Shown: positions 1-11,124, numbered from the stretch's first letter. The stretch: 64,000 bases of DNA from Micromonospora phaseoli (GCF_900109115.1 NZ_FNYV01000015.1:62001-126000); one strand, 5' to 3'. The notes: a model not told the origin generated them from the sequence alone. Numbers and translations: made by a program.

Positions 1-340
1 CCGGCAGGCGACGAGGGTACGCACCCTGCTGCAGGCCGCCTGCGCGGCCGCGCAGCAAACCGGCTGGACGCCGCTGTCCGGCCCGATCGAGATCGACCTG
101 ATCCTGCGCTGCCCACCCGGGCACCGCACCTCCGACGCCAGCACGCTGCTGGGCGGGGTGTGCGCGGTGCTCCAGGACAAGAAGCGAGTCTCCAGCATCG
201 GGCTCACCCACCTCGGCGTGCTGGTCGACGTCGCCATCTACGACGACGACAAGCAGATCCGGAAGTTGTCTTACCAGGAGGAGCCGGCCGAGGACTTCTC
301 CTACCAGGTGCGGGTGGCCGCCGTACCGCAGCGGGTTTGA
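1..340 (+). CDS. RusA-like endodeoxyribonuclease family protein (3' part)
   Basis: The reading frame enters from the left edge (first full codon at base 2), so only the C-terminal 112 residues are present. They include an acidic run in VAIYDDDKQIRKL, followed by a short beta-strand tail (FSYQVRVAAV). Known of the family: RusA-type Holliday-junction resolvases have a DLDN core followed by a DDxQI segment and a K/R-rich tail, and this layout is similar. The upstream segment RTSDASTLLGGV sits where the DLDNxxK motif would be but does not match it well, so catalytic competence is uncertain. A small gene follows 47 bases downstream on the same strand. Family assignment is by pattern only. Confidence 0.6.
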   Translation, partial: RQATRVRTLLQAACAAAQQTGWTPLSGPIEIDLILRCPPGHRTSDASTLLGGVCAVLQDKKRVSSIGLTHLGVLVDVAIYDDDKQIRKLSYQEEPAEDFSYQVRVAAVPQRV

Positions 341-387
341 CCGACGCCCGCGGTGGGGTACCGCGGACGCCGACGAAGGGAGCACCG

Positions 388-663
388 ATGTCGGAGCCAC
401 ACGTCACGCTGGACCCACGCGGGCTCGACCCGGTGCAGCAGAAGCTGCGCGGCGCGCTGGAGGACCAGCTGACCTCGGCGTTGCAGGCCGCCGCCGACCG
501 GGTCCGCGCCAGTTATGCCGGCGAGCCGGTCGAGCAGGTCTGCCAGCGACTGCTGGACGAGACCCGCAGCGGCCTGCACCCCGACATCGCGGCCGGCTTC
601 CAGCCCGACATGGACGAGTTCTGCCGGGTGGCCGTGTCCATCGTGCGCGGCGGAGCGTCCTGA
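388..663 (+). CDS. Conserved hypothetical protein, 91 aa
   Basis: A short soluble protein with no signal peptide or membrane segment. It is predicted mostly helical, with alternating acidic and aliphatic residues. The ATG was chosen because GAAGGGAG lies just upstream at the right distance and because the longer frame overlaps the preceding gene. It is probably co-transcribed with the RusA-like gene. No domain is recognised. A strong 20-bp hairpin downstream fits a transcription end. It could act with the nuclease, but nothing in the sequence shows this. Confidence 0.7.
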   Translation: MSEPHVTLDPRGLDPVQQKLRGALEDQLTSALQAAADRVRASYAGEPVEQVCQRLLDETRSGLHPDIAAGFQPDMDEFCRVAVSIVRGGAS

Positions 664-813
664 ACCATCCACAAGTTCGGGACCAGCCAGCGGTAGGTGC
701 CGGCCCGGCCAACCGCCAGCCCACCAACTGACGCGGTCGGCCACCGCAGCAACCGATCCACCATGGCTCCCCGATCCTCCTGCGCCTCGGAGAGGTTTGC
801 GGTGATCACGGGA

Positions 814-867
814 CTGAGCCGTATACCTGTGAGTGAAGCACGGTGACCTCACAGGTATACGGCTCAG
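814..867. terminator. Perfect 20-bp hairpin between convergent genes
   Basis: Arms 814-833 and 848-867 are perfectly complementary around a 14-base loop; arm 1 begins CTGAGCCGTATACC. There is no U-tract, as is usual in high-GC actinomycetes. It separates the plus-strand 91-aa gene from the minus-strand surface protein gene, so it could serve both strands as a terminator. Confidence 0.7.
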
Positions 868-907
868 CAGGCCAGGACCCGGCCAGGGCCGGGCTGGGAC
901 AGCCGGG

Positions 908-3292
908 TCAGCCGATCCGGCCGGCGCGCCGGCGGCGCCAGGTCAGCAGCAACAGGAAGCTGCCGACGAGGAACAGCATCGCGCCGACGGTCAGCGGCCC
1001 GGCAACGGTGTCACCGGTCACCGGCAGATGCCGCGGTACGTAACGGAAGGTGAGCCCGTTGGAGGCGCCACCGGCGGTGCTCACGACGACCGTGGTGGCT
1101 CCGGCCGCGCAGGCTGGCGCACGGAAGGTCAACGAACGCCCGTCCGACGCCACGGTGACCTCGCTCGCCGAGATGGTCCGGCCGCAGATGGTGACCACGG
1201 TCCCGCCTGGAACAAACCCGAAACCACCGACCGTGACGGTGGTACCGCCACCGGTCGGCCCCTGATCGGGGGTCAGCGTACCGATGACCGGCGGGGCGGT
1301 CTGATAGCTGAACCGTGGCGCGACGACGGCGCCTGCGGGGAACACCAGTCGCACGTCCGCTGTTCCGGCGGCATTCGGTGGGGTCAGCACGGTGATCGTG
1401 GTGCCCGCCGGGTTGACGGTGAAGCCGGTGCCGGGCCGCCCGCCGAAGGTCACCCCGGTCACCCCGGTGAAGCCGCTGCCGGTGATGGTGACCGGGGTGC
1501 CGCCCGAGGTCGGCCCGGTCGTCGGCGTCAGCCCGGTCACGGCGGCGGCACTGCCGTCGGCCAGGTACGTGTAATCCAGCGGCGTGGACGAGCCACCGCC
1601 GGTGGCCACCACCACGACCGCCGGGCCGATCGCGCCGGGCGGGGTGACCGCCGTCAACGATGTGCCTCCCGGGTTGACCGTGACGTCGGTGGCCGGCGCT
1701 CCGTCGAAGGTGACCGTCGTGCCACCCGGAATGAAGCCCGTGCCGGTGATCGTCACCGTCTGACCACCCGACTGCGGACCCTCGTCCGGTGTGATCACCG
1801 CGGCGGTCGGAGTAGCCGCGACGTACGTGAACCCGGCCAGTGCCTCGGCATTCGCGCCCGGCAGGAGCACCAACACGTCGACCGGGCCGACCGGCCCCGG
1901 CGGTGTGACCACCGTCAGCGAGGTACCGCTCGGGTCCACGACGACGTCGGTGCCCGGCGCGTCACCGAAGGTCACACCCGTCGCCCCGGAAAACCCGGTC
2001 CCGGTGATCGTCACAGTCGTACCACCTGCGTTCGGGCCGGAGTTCGGCACGATGGAGGCGATCGTCGGCGCGACGTACGTGAACTCCGGCGCGGTCACCC
2101 TGCCAGCCGGGAAGACCAGCTCGACCAGGGCCGGTCCGGCCGGGTTCGGCGGGGACACCACGGTGATCGTGGTGCCCGCCGGGTTGACGGTGAAATCGGT
2201 GCTGGGCAACCCGTTGAAGTCCACTGCCAGCACACCGGTGAAGCCGGTCCCGGTGATCGTCACCGTCGTACCACCGACGGTCGGCCCGGAGGCCGGCGCG
2301 AGGCCGGTGACCACAGCCGCACTGCCGTCGGCCAGGTAGGTGTAGCCCAGCGGCGGTGCCGTGCCGTTCACCGTACCGACCACGACCGACGCCGGACCGA
2401 TCGCGCCGGACGGGGTGACCGCCGTCAACGACGTGCCTCCCGCGTTGACCGTGACATTGGTCGCCGGCGCTCCGTCGAAGGTGACCGCGGTGCCGCCGGA
2501 GATGAAGCCCGTACCGGTGATCGTCACCGTCTGGCCACCCGCCTGCGAGCCCTCGTCCGGCGTGATCGTCTCGGCGGTGGGTGCCGCCGGCGGACGCTCA
2601 CAGGTGGCCTCGGCGACGATCACCGTCCCGACCGCAATGGTTGTCGGCGCACCGAGGACGGTGCCCGACAGGCCCAGAGTGGCACGCACGGCGACCGCAG
2701 TGGCACCGGCGGCGGTGGTGGTCTCAGTCCGGGTCAGCGAAACGTTCAGGCTCGCGTCCACCATTCCCGGCACCACCACGGGCGCGCTGGCCACGACGGC
2801 GGGGCCGTTCGGCTCCGGCGACGCCACCGCCGCGCCGAAGAGTTCCAGCCCGACGAGCGTGGTGTCGGCGCTGGTCGGGCCGATCTGCGGGCAGGTCGCG
2901 GTGGCGGTGGCCTCGGTCGCGTCCAGCGCATCGACGCCGAGCACGGCCAGGTTGAAGTTGGTGACGATGGCGGAGGCCGACGAAGAGGCCGCAGCCCGGG
3001 TGGCGGTGACCTCGACGGTGCCGCTGGCGGTCGCGCCGAGCGCCCCGGGTAGCGAGACGACCTGATTGTCGGTGTCGGTGCCGCCGGCGGCCGGAGCGGT
3101 GGCCGTACCGATGGTCTGCTCGGCAGTGATCACGGGTGTGCCGAGCACCGCCGCGGACAGGTCGACGACGACACCTCGCGCGCTCGCGTCACCCGGTGCG
3201 GCCCGCGCGGGCGTCCCCAACCCCAAGGTCGCCACGCTGGCGACCAGCATCGCCGTGGATGCGGTCGTGATTCTTCGCAACACAGAACTCAC
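908..3292 (-). CDS. LPXTG-anchored surface protein with six IPT/TIG domains
   Basis: A cell-wall protein of 794 residues. The GTG start was chosen because GGGGG sits about 6 bases upstream and it gives a clean signal peptide (SSVLRRITTASTAML... ending GTPARA). Residues about 30-235 form a Thr/Ala-rich beta region resembling choice-of-anchor modules. From about 240 to 755 there are six IPT/TIG immunoglobulin-like repeats, each with a signature such as GGTTVTITGTGF. The C-terminus is a sorting signal: LPVTG at about 756-760, a hydrophobic stretch, then RRRR. Sortase should therefore link it to peptidoglycan. TIG1-2 and TIG4-5 resemble each other as pairs, suggesting internal duplication. Function is likely adhesion or a structural role; the ligand is unknown. 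An AT-rich stretch upstream (3370-3400) may hold its promoter. Confidence 0.93.
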   Translation of the reverse strand: MSSVLRRITTASTAMLVASVATLGLGTPARAAPGDASARGVVVDLSAAVLGTPVITAEQTIGTATAPAAGGTDTDNQVVSLPGALGATASGTVEVTATRAAASSSASAIVTNFNLAVLGVDALDATEATATATCPQIGPTSADTTLVGLELFGAAVASPEPNGPAVVASAPVVVPGMVDASLNVSLTRTETTTAAGATAVAVRATLGLSGTVLGAPTTIAVGTVIVAEATCERPPAAPTAETITPDEGSQAGGQTVTITGTGFISGGTAVTFDGAPATNVTVNAGGTSLTAVTPSGAIGPASVVVGTVNGTAPPLGYTYLADGSAAVVTGLAPASGPTVGGTTVTITGTGFTGVLAVDFNGLPSTDFTVNPAGTTITVVSPPNPAGPALVELVFPAGRVTAPEFTYVAPTIASIVPNSGPNAGGTTVTITGTGFSGATGVTFGDAPGTDVVVDPSGTSLTVVTPPGPVGPVDVLVLLPGANAEALAGFTYVAATPTAAVITPDEGPQSGGQTVTITGTGFIPGGTTVTFDGAPATDVTVNPGGTSLTAVTPPGAIGPAVVVVATGGGSSTPLDYTYLADGSAAAVTGLTPTTGPTSGGTPVTITGSGFTGVTGVTFGGRPGTGFTVNPAGTTITVLTPPNAAGTADVRLVFPAGAVVAPRFSYQTAPPVIGTLTPDQGPTGGGTTVTVGGFGFVPGGTVVTICGRTISASEVTVASDGRSLTFRAPACAAGATTVVVSTAGGASNGLTFRYVPRHLPVTGDTVAGPLTVGAMLFLVGSFLLLLTWRRRRAGRIG

Positions 3293-3560
3293 CGATATCC
3301 CCCGTTCAATTTCGACTGACGGGCATGTTCGGCGTGTCGGCACCCGTCAACGAGTGAACGAGAGTAAAAGGTACAAGTTATGATTTAAGGGTTTATTAAC
3401 CCCACCCAACCTGCTGCTCGGCTCGACAGGCCGACCCGGGCCGGCCAACCCGTCGCCCCACCCGGCACGGACCATTGCCAGCAACGTCCAAAAGCGGCAG
3501 GCCGCCGTGACAACCGGCCGGTGCCAGCGCTGGTCCGGGCGCCCGCCTACGACCCGTCGC

Positions 3561-4268
3561 TCAGAAATGCCGCAGCAGGTCGGGGAAGGCGCTCAGGTGC
3601 AGCACACCGGCGTCCGCCGGATCCAACTCGTCGTGCTCCAGCACCCAGGTGTTGTCGTTCGGAATGAACACCGCGTTCCAGCCGGCCGCCCGGGCGGGCA
3701 GGATGTCCGAGCGTGGCGAGTTGCCGATCATCCAGGCCCGGGCCGGGTCCACGGCGTGCTCGCGTACCAGTTCTCGGTAGGTCTCGACGTTCTTCTCCGG
3801 CACGATGTGCGCGGCCTTGAAGTGGTGCAGCAGACCACAGGCGTCCAGCTTGCGCTGCTGCTCCTCGCGCTCGCCCTTGGTCAGCAGCAGCAGCTCGTGC
3901 CGGCCGGCCAACTCGTCCAAGGCGTCGGCCACCCCGGGCATCAGCTCGACCTGGTGGGTCACCAACGCGACCGCCAGTCCGTCGATCTCGCGTCGCTCCG
4001 CCTCCGTCGCCGGCCGCTGACGCAGCCGTTCCAGGCACTCCCGCAGGCTGCGCAGGAAGACCTTGCTGCCGTACCCGTGGGTGACGGCGTTGGCCCGCTC
4101 GATGTCGTCGAGGACGCCCCGCAGCTGCCCCCGGTCGAGGGTCGGATGGGCCAACCACTCCAGGAAGTCGTCGATCACCCGCTCGAAGACGACGTTGTTC
4201 TCCCAGAGCGTGTCGTCGGCGTCGAAGACCAGCATCCGACCCGGCTCGATGGCTGCCTCGCGCGTCAC
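3561..4268 (-). CDS. HAD-superfamily hydrolase
   Basis: A 235-residue cytoplasmic phosphatase-like protein. Motif I is FDADDTLW with the nucleophile Asp16 and acid/base Asp18. A Lys is present in LLTKGEREEQ (motif II/III region), and the distal acidic motif is in MIGNSPRSDILPA. The inserted helical cap between motif I and the Thr-Lys motif fits the C1-cap type seen in phosphoglycolate-phosphatase-like or FMN-hydrolase-like enzymes. The substrate cannot be told from sequence. It follows the GNAT gene on the same strand, but a 23-bp hairpin separates them, so it probably has its own transcript. ATG at Met12 is an alternative start. Confidence 0.88.
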   Translation of the reverse strand: MTREAAIEPGRMLVFDADDTLWENNVVFERVIDDFLEWLAHPTLDRGQLRGVLDDIERANAVTHGYGSKVFLRSLRECLERLRQRPATEAERREIDGLAVALVTHQVELMPGVADALDELAGRHELLLLTKGEREEQQRKLDACGLLHHFKAAHIVPEKNVETYRELVREHAVDPARAWMIGNSPRSDILPARAAGWNAVFIPNDNTWVLEHDELDPADAGVLHLSAFPDLLRHF

Positions 4269-4328
4269 CTCGCGGACTCTAGGCGAACACCTGCGCGACG
4301 GGCGACCGGATAACCGGTGGCCAATCCT

Positions 4329-4391
4329 TGATCGTCTGCATTCCAGTGACTGTCGGACCGGCGTGTCGAGTCACTGGAATGCAGACGATCA
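4329..4391 (-). terminator. 23-bp perfect hairpin with TTGATCGTCTGCA outer arm
   Basis: Arms 4329-4351 and 4369-4391 pair perfectly around a 17-base loop. It begins six bases past the stop codon of the GNAT gene. Its outer arm shares TGATCGTCTGCA with the hairpin after the first ngc operon (30763-30833), while the inner arm differs. It is likely a terminator belonging to a dispersed hairpin family. Confidence 0.75.
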
Positions 4392-4396
4392 TCGGC

Positions 4397-5440
4397 TCAG
4401 GCCGGCGCGAAGAGCACCCTGGAGCGGACCCGCCGGAAGCCGGTCCGTTCCAGCTCCGCCACCACCGCCACGCGGTGCGCGTCCACGTCGGCGACCACCT
4501 CGTACGCCCCACCGGCGGCCAACGCCGCGACGACGTCGGCCAGCAGTTCACCCAGGACCAAGCCGCCCCGAGCCGCACCGCCGCGAGCTGGATCGTCCAG
4601 CAGGCCGAGGTAGGGGATCATCGGGTAGCAGGCGTCAGGCGCCGCCGCGGCGAGGCCGACCGGCTCGCCGCCCTCCAGCGCTACGCGCCAACTCTCGGCC
4701 GGCCCGCTCAGCCAGGCCAGCGGATCCCGGGCCAGCTCCACCCCGGCGACCGACCGAGCCGTCTCCGCACCGGTCAGCACCTCGGGCTCAGCGATGCGGG
4801 CCAACAGCGAGTTGATTTCCACTGAGTCGATGGCCGGCCGGAAGGTCAGCCGGCCGGAGGGAGTTGGCAGCGGCCCGCCCGTCCAGGTGAATCTCAACCG
4901 CTCACTCCGTTCGACCAGGCCAGCGAGCCGAGCCGCCGCCATCGGCACCTCGGCCACGGCCCGCACCTGCGGCTGCCGGCGCCAGTACGCCGGCAGCGCC
5001 GCGTAGTAGAGCTTCGGGCCGCCGAGCGCCTCATGGGCGGCGCTCAGCAGCGCCGCACCCACCTCCGCCGATGCACCGCACAGCCCGCCGCTGAGTCCCG
5101 GCGCGACGCCCACCGTCGGCACCCCGTCGCCCAGTGTCAGCACCCCGCCAGCCACCGTCGGCACCCCGCCGGCCACCGCGTCCGCGCCGACCGTTGACAT
5201 CGGATCAAGCTCGAACCGTTCCAGCCAGGGGTCCCCGACGGAACCGGGTGGCAGCAGCCAGGCTGCCCGCCCGACGACCCGGCCGGCGAGCAGTGCGATC
5301 CAGGTGTGCTCGGGCCGGTAGCCGCCGCCGGCTATCCCGTCGGCGTAACTGACCTGGCGCAGTTGCGGCAGCGGGTCGGGCATCGAGTCGAACAGTTCCT
5401 CCTCGCCCGCGACGAGCGGGCGGACGACCAGATCGGCCAT
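4397..5440 (-). CDS. GNAT-family N-acetyltransferase
   Basis: A 347-residue protein with a GNAT-like start (LVVRPLVAGEEELFDSMPD, then TWIALLAGRVVGRAAW, the usual beta2-beta4 layout) and a second GNAT-like half near the C-terminus (VEINSLLARI... PVGLAAAAPDACYPMI... YEVVADVDAHRVAVVAEL). A double-GNAT architecture is therefore possible. The acceptor substrate is unknown. GGAGGATCAACC precedes the ATG. A 16-codon ORF with a strong ribosome binding site ends 30 bases upstream. An internal Gly/Val/Pro/Thr-rich stretch is encoded by three 21-bp tandem repeats (5115-5177), probably a recent expansion between the two halves. Confidence 0.8.
   Translation of the reverse strand: MADLVVRPLVAGEEELFDSMPDPLPQLRQVSYADGIAGGGYRPEHTWIALLAGRVVGRAAWLLPPGSVGDPWLERFELDPMSTVGADAVAGGVPTVAGGVLTLGDGVPTVGVAPGLSGGLCGASAEVGAALLSAAHEALGGPKLYYAALPAYWRRQPQVRAVAEVPMAAARLAGLVERSERLRFTWTGGPLPTPSGRLTFRPAIDSVEINSLLARIAEPEVLTGAETARSVAGVELARDPLAWLSGPAESWRVALEGGEPVGLAAAAPDACYPMIPYLGLLDDPARGGAARGGLVLGELLADVVAALAAGGAYEVVADVDAHRVAVVAELERTGFRRVRSRVLFAPA
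5115..5177. repeat. Three 21-bp in-frame tandem repeats inside the GNAT gene
   Basis: Three consecutive 21-base units share GTC(G/A)GCACCCCG followed by a variable half. They encode a GVPTVAG-like seven-residue repeat on the minus strand. Because the unit is a multiple of three, copy-number change would not break the frame. Confidence 0.75.
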
Positions 5441-5470
5441 GGTTGATCCTCCGGGAAAGCGGCGCCCGGT

Positions 5471-5521
5471 TCAGATCCGCGTGGACGCCGGAACGCGGAG
5501 GGGGCGCAGAACATCGGACAT
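5471..5521 (-). CDS. Short leader ORF, MSDVLRPLRVPASTRI
   Basis: A 16-codon ORF starts with ATG behind a near-perfect Shine-Dalgarno sequence (AAGGAGGT, 5529-5536, 7 bases before the ATG). It ends in TGA 30 bases before the GNAT start codon. Such a strong site on so short a frame suggests genuine translation, either as a leader controlling the GNAT gene by coupling or attenuation, or as a small protein. The peptide has three Arg and two Pro, but no run of one amino acid that would point to a classical attenuator. No homologue is recognised. Confidence 0.5.
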   Translation of the reverse strand: MSDVLRPLRVPASTRI

Positions 5522-5608
5522 CGTTCTGACCTCCTTCCGGCTCGACGGCGTGCTCGAGAAGCTACGCCACACCCCCACCCCCCGCAACACCCTTTAATCC
5601 CACCACCA

Positions 5609-5689
5609 CCTCGCGATCTTGCAGTTGCGGTCGCCTCAAGGGTGCGCACAAGGGGTGAGCAGGCGACCGAAAGTGCAAGATCTACGAGG
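5609..5689 (-). terminator. Imperfect long hairpin after the TetR gene
   Basis: The main arms 5615-5636 and 5661-5682 pair at 20 of 22 positions (9 pairs, two mismatches flanking two pairs, 9 pairs). An outer CCTCG/CGAGG clamp sits at 5609-5613 and 5685-5689. The arm starts GATCTTGCA, echoing the GATC start of the other hairpins in the window. It lies just after the TetR stop codon. Confidence 0.65.
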
Positions 5690-5695
5690 ACGGGC

Positions 5696-6268
5696 TCAGC
5701 GGGGGTCGAAGAGGTGCGCGCCGAGCAGTTGGTCACGTTGCTCCTGCGCCTCGGGGCGCAGCCGGCCGCCCCGGGTGAGCATCACCATGCCGTGCAGCAG
5801 GCTCCAGCCCAGCTCGGCCAGGGTGTCGGCGTCGCGCCCGGCGGCCAGCGGGTTCAGCGCCGCGCGCAGTTCGCCGAAGGTCGCCGCGATCGTTGCGGGG
5901 ACCTGCTCGGCACCGAGCGTCAACTCCGGCGTGTGGGCGAACATCGCGTCGTACACCTCGGGGTTGGCGTACGCGAAGTCCAGGTAGGCCGCCATCACCG
6001 CAGGCCACACCTCCGCGGGCCGACCGACCGCACCACGTGCGGCGGCCAGCGCGGCGGCCAGGTCGGCGAAGCCCCGCACCGCGACCGCGACCACCACCGC
6101 GCCCCGGTCGGCGAAGCGTTCGTAGAGTGCGCCGAGGTCGACGTCGGCGTGTTCGGCCAGCCGTCGGGTGGTCACCGCCGCCCACCCCTCGGCCTCGGCC
6201 AACTGCCAGGCGGTGGTGACGATCGCATCGCCACCCGGCTCTACGTCTCCGTGCTCAACTCCGGACAC
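5696..6268 (-). CDS. TetR-family transcriptional regulator
   Basis: A 190-residue repressor-type protein. The N-terminal helix-turn-helix is visible (AWQLAEAEGWAAVTTRRLAE then HADVDLGALYERFADR), followed by an all-helical ligand-binding domain of the WHG/TetR_C type (YANPEVYDAMFAHTPEL). The GTG start was preferred because the longer frame adds a non-homologous Arg-rich leader and AGGTAGG lies about 10 bases upstream. It probably controls itself or a neighbour; the divergent side is occupied only by a terminator, so its target is not evident. Ligand unknown. Confidence 0.87.
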   Translation of the reverse strand: MSGVEHGDVEPGGDAIVTTAWQLAEAEGWAAVTTRRLAEHADVDLGALYERFADRGAVVVAVAVRGFADLAAALAAARGAVGRPAEVWPAVMAAYLDFAYANPEVYDAMFAHTPELTLGAEQVPATIAATFGELRAALNPLAAGRDADTLAELGWSLLHGMVMLTRGGRLRPEAQEQRDQLLGAHLFDPR

Positions 6269-6369
6269 TCTGGCGAGCCTACCTGCGGTGAATCCCGCTG
6301 GGCGGCTGCGACGGAATGGCGACTCTCTCCACCAAGCCACGAACCGTTCTCCCCCACTCCCACCCCAAA

Positions 6370-6428
6370 GTTGATCATGAGGGTGGCGGCGCTCTCAGAT
6401 CCTCAACGCCGCCAACCTCATGATCAAC
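6370..6428 (-). terminator. 22-bp hairpin with GTTGATCATGA arm
   Basis: Arms 6370-6391 and 6407-6428 pair with one mismatch around a 15-base loop. It lies 26 bases beyond the stop of the GH63-type gene. The outer GTTGATCA is shared with the hairpins at 47777 and 50707. Confidence 0.75.
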
Positions 6429-6453
6429 ACGATCCGGGGTGGATGGAGACCGG

Positions 6454-9150
<2,697 letters not shown>

Positions 9151-9192
9151 TGTCGTCGTGTCGTGTTACACCTCGCCGCCGGTGGAGGAAAG

Positions 9193-11124
9193 TTGATCGA
9201 GATTAGCTTCGGTTCGCAGGTCTGCGGCGAGCTGACCAGCGCCGCCAGCCGTGAATGGCTGGTGCCCGACGGCCTCGGCGGGTACGCCATGGGCACGGTG
9301 GGCGGGCTGCGTACCCGTCGCTACCACGGACTGCTGGTGGTCCCGGGTGACACTCCGGCGTCCCGCAAGGTGGGACTGGTCAGTCTCGACCCGGCGGTGC
9401 TGCTGCCCTCCGGCGCCCGGGTACGCCTCGGCGCGCACGAGTGGGTCTCCGGCGACGTCGACCCGCGCGGCTTCGAGCTGCTGGAGCGTTTCGACCTGAC
9501 CGACGGGCTGCCGCGCTGGCGGTGGCGCGTCGGCGACGTGGTCATCGAGCGGGAGGTGGCCACCCTGCACGGCCGGTCCTGCGTGGCGGTGGTGCACCGG
9601 CTGGTCAGTGGTGGCCCGGTCGAGCTGGAGTTGGCCGCCGCCTGCACCTGGCGCGACGCGCACGGCGAGCGGCGGGCCGACGGCCCGCCGCTGCGGATGG
9701 ATCCGGTCGACGGCGGCGTGCTGGTCGAGGAGGCGTACCGGCTGTCCGGGCCCGGTTGGACGCCGCAGGGCCACTGGTGGCGGGGCGTGTACCACCGCGA
9801 GGAGGCGGCCCGCGGCCTGCACCCGGAGGAGGACCTGTGGTACGCGGGCCAGTTCCGCGACACCCTGCGCCACCCCGGCGACACGGTCTCGGTGCTGGCC
9901 TGGGCCGGAGACCTGAACCAGGAAGCGCCGCCGGGGCCGCAGGTGGTCAGCGCGGCACGGCAACGCAACCGGCAGGTGGTCGCGGCGGCCAGGCCGGCCG
10001 ACACGGTCGAGGCGACCCTCACGCTGGCCGCCGACGCGTTCGTGGTGCGGACCGCCACCGGGCCGGACGTGGTCGCCGGCTACCCGTGGTTCGGCGCCTG
10101 GTCGCGGGACACGATGATCTCCTACGAGGGGCTGTTGCTGCGCACCGGCCGCGCCGACCTGGGCCGGGAGCTGCTGCGCTCGTACGCGGCGACGCTGTCG
10201 GAGGGGATGCTGGCCAACACCGCGGACACCGGCCGGGTCGAGTACAACACCGTCGACGGCACGCTGTGGTTCCTGCACGCGGTAAGCCGGCACGTCACCG
10301 TCACCGGCGACACCGATCTCGGCGACGAGCTGCTGCCGGCACTGCGCTCGGTGATCGACGCCCACCTGGCCGGCACCCGCTACGGCATCGCCGTCGACCC
10401 GGCCGACGGGCTGCTCACCCAGGGCGCTCCCGGCGCGGCCCTGACCTGGATGGACGCCCGGGTGTACGGGGTGCCGGTCACCCCCCGGCACGGCAAGCCG
10501 GTCGAGGTCAACGCACTGTGGATCAACGGCGTGGCCGGCGTCGCCGAGCTGGCCGAACTGGCCGGGCAGGACGCCGACGGGCTGCACCGGCTGCACGAGC
10601 GGGCGGTCAAGTCCTTCCGGGACCGCTTCCCCACTCCGGCCGGTTGGCTGCACGACGTCATCGACGCGCCCGCGCCGGTGTATCCGCTGGGCGGCGCCGC
10701 ATACCACGACGACGACCTGCTGCGCCCCAACCAGCTGCTGGCCTGGTCGCTGCCGTTCGCGCCGCTGCAACCGGACCCACGGGCGGTCAGCCGCGTCGGC
10801 GCCGGGCTGCTCACCCCGCTCGGCCCGCGCAGCCTCTCCCCCGAGTGTCCCGGCTTCACCGGCCGGCACCGGGGCGGGCCGGCCGAGCGGGACACCGCCT
10901 ACCACCAGGGCACCGTCTGGCCATGGCTGATCGGCCCGTACGCCGATGCCGCCCGCCGGGCGGGGCTGCCGGTCGACACGCTGTGCACCGGTCTGGAGGC
11001 GCACCTGACCGAGTACGGCCTCGGCTCGGTCAGCGAGACCGCCGACGGCGCGGCCCCGCACACCGCGACGGGTTGCCCGTTCCAGGCGTGGTCGGTCGCG
11101 GAGCTGCTGCGCGCCCGCCGGTAG
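9193..11124 (+). CDS. Glycogen debranching enzyme (amylo-alpha-1,6-glucosidase)
   Basis: A 643-residue protein matching the bacterial single-function debranching family. The GDE_N domain begins SREWLVPDGLGGYAMGTVGG with the diagnostic TRRYHGLLV. The C-terminal (alpha/alpha)6 barrel contains PWFGAWSRDTMISYEGLLL (a conserved acidic catalytic region) and YHQGTVWPWLIGPYADA. The TTG start follows GGAGG by 4 bases and gives the expected start (IEISFGSQVCGEL); a GTG 30 bases upstream is possible. It should remove alpha-1,6 branches from glycogen. It faces the GH63-type gene and precedes the GT4 gene, consistent with an alpha-glucan cluster. Confidence 0.92.
   Translation: MIEISFGSQVCGELTSAASREWLVPDGLGGYAMGTVGGLRTRRYHGLLVVPGDTPASRKVGLVSLDPAVLLPSGARVRLGAHEWVSGDVDPRGFELLERFDLTDGLPRWRWRVGDVVIEREVATLHGRSCVAVVHRLVSGGPVELELAAACTWRDAHGERRADGPPLRMDPVDGGVLVEEAYRLSGPGWTPQGHWWRGVYHREEAARGLHPEEDLWYAGQFRDTLRHPGDTVSVLAWAGDLNQEAPPGPQVVSAARQRNRQVVAAARPADTVEATLTLAADAFVVRTATGPDVVAGYPWFGAWSRDTMISYEGLLLRTGRADLGRELLRSYAATLSEGMLANTADTGRVEYNTVDGTLWFLHAVSRHVTVTGDTDLGDELLPALRSVIDAHLAGTRYGIAVDPADGLLTQGAPGAALTWMDARVYGVPVTPRHGKPVEVNALWINGVAGVAELAELAGQDADGLHRLHERAVKSFRDRFPTPAGWLHDVIDAPAPVYPLGGAAYHDDDLLRPNQLLAWSLPFAPLQPDPRAVSRVGAGLLTPLGPRSLSPECPGFTGRHRGGPAERDTAYHQGTVWPWLIGPYADAARRAGLPVDTLCTGLEAHLTEYGLGSVSETADGAAPHTATGCPFQAWSVAELLRARR

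Noticed and set aside
664..809. A possible small minus-strand gene between the 91-aa protein and the hairpin
   Set aside because: The frame mainly runs antisense to the 91-aa gene and has no ribosome site or motif.
1300..2600. Periodic similarity that might suggest a CRISPR-like or satellite array
   Set aside because: The period is about 240-260 bases and corresponds to protein domains. No short identical repeats with unique spacers are present.
833..3052. A 739-codon plus-strand frame opposite the IPT/TIG protein
   Set aside because: Repeated Arg/Gly/His-rich text mirrors the TIG repeats on the other strand; no signal or motif.
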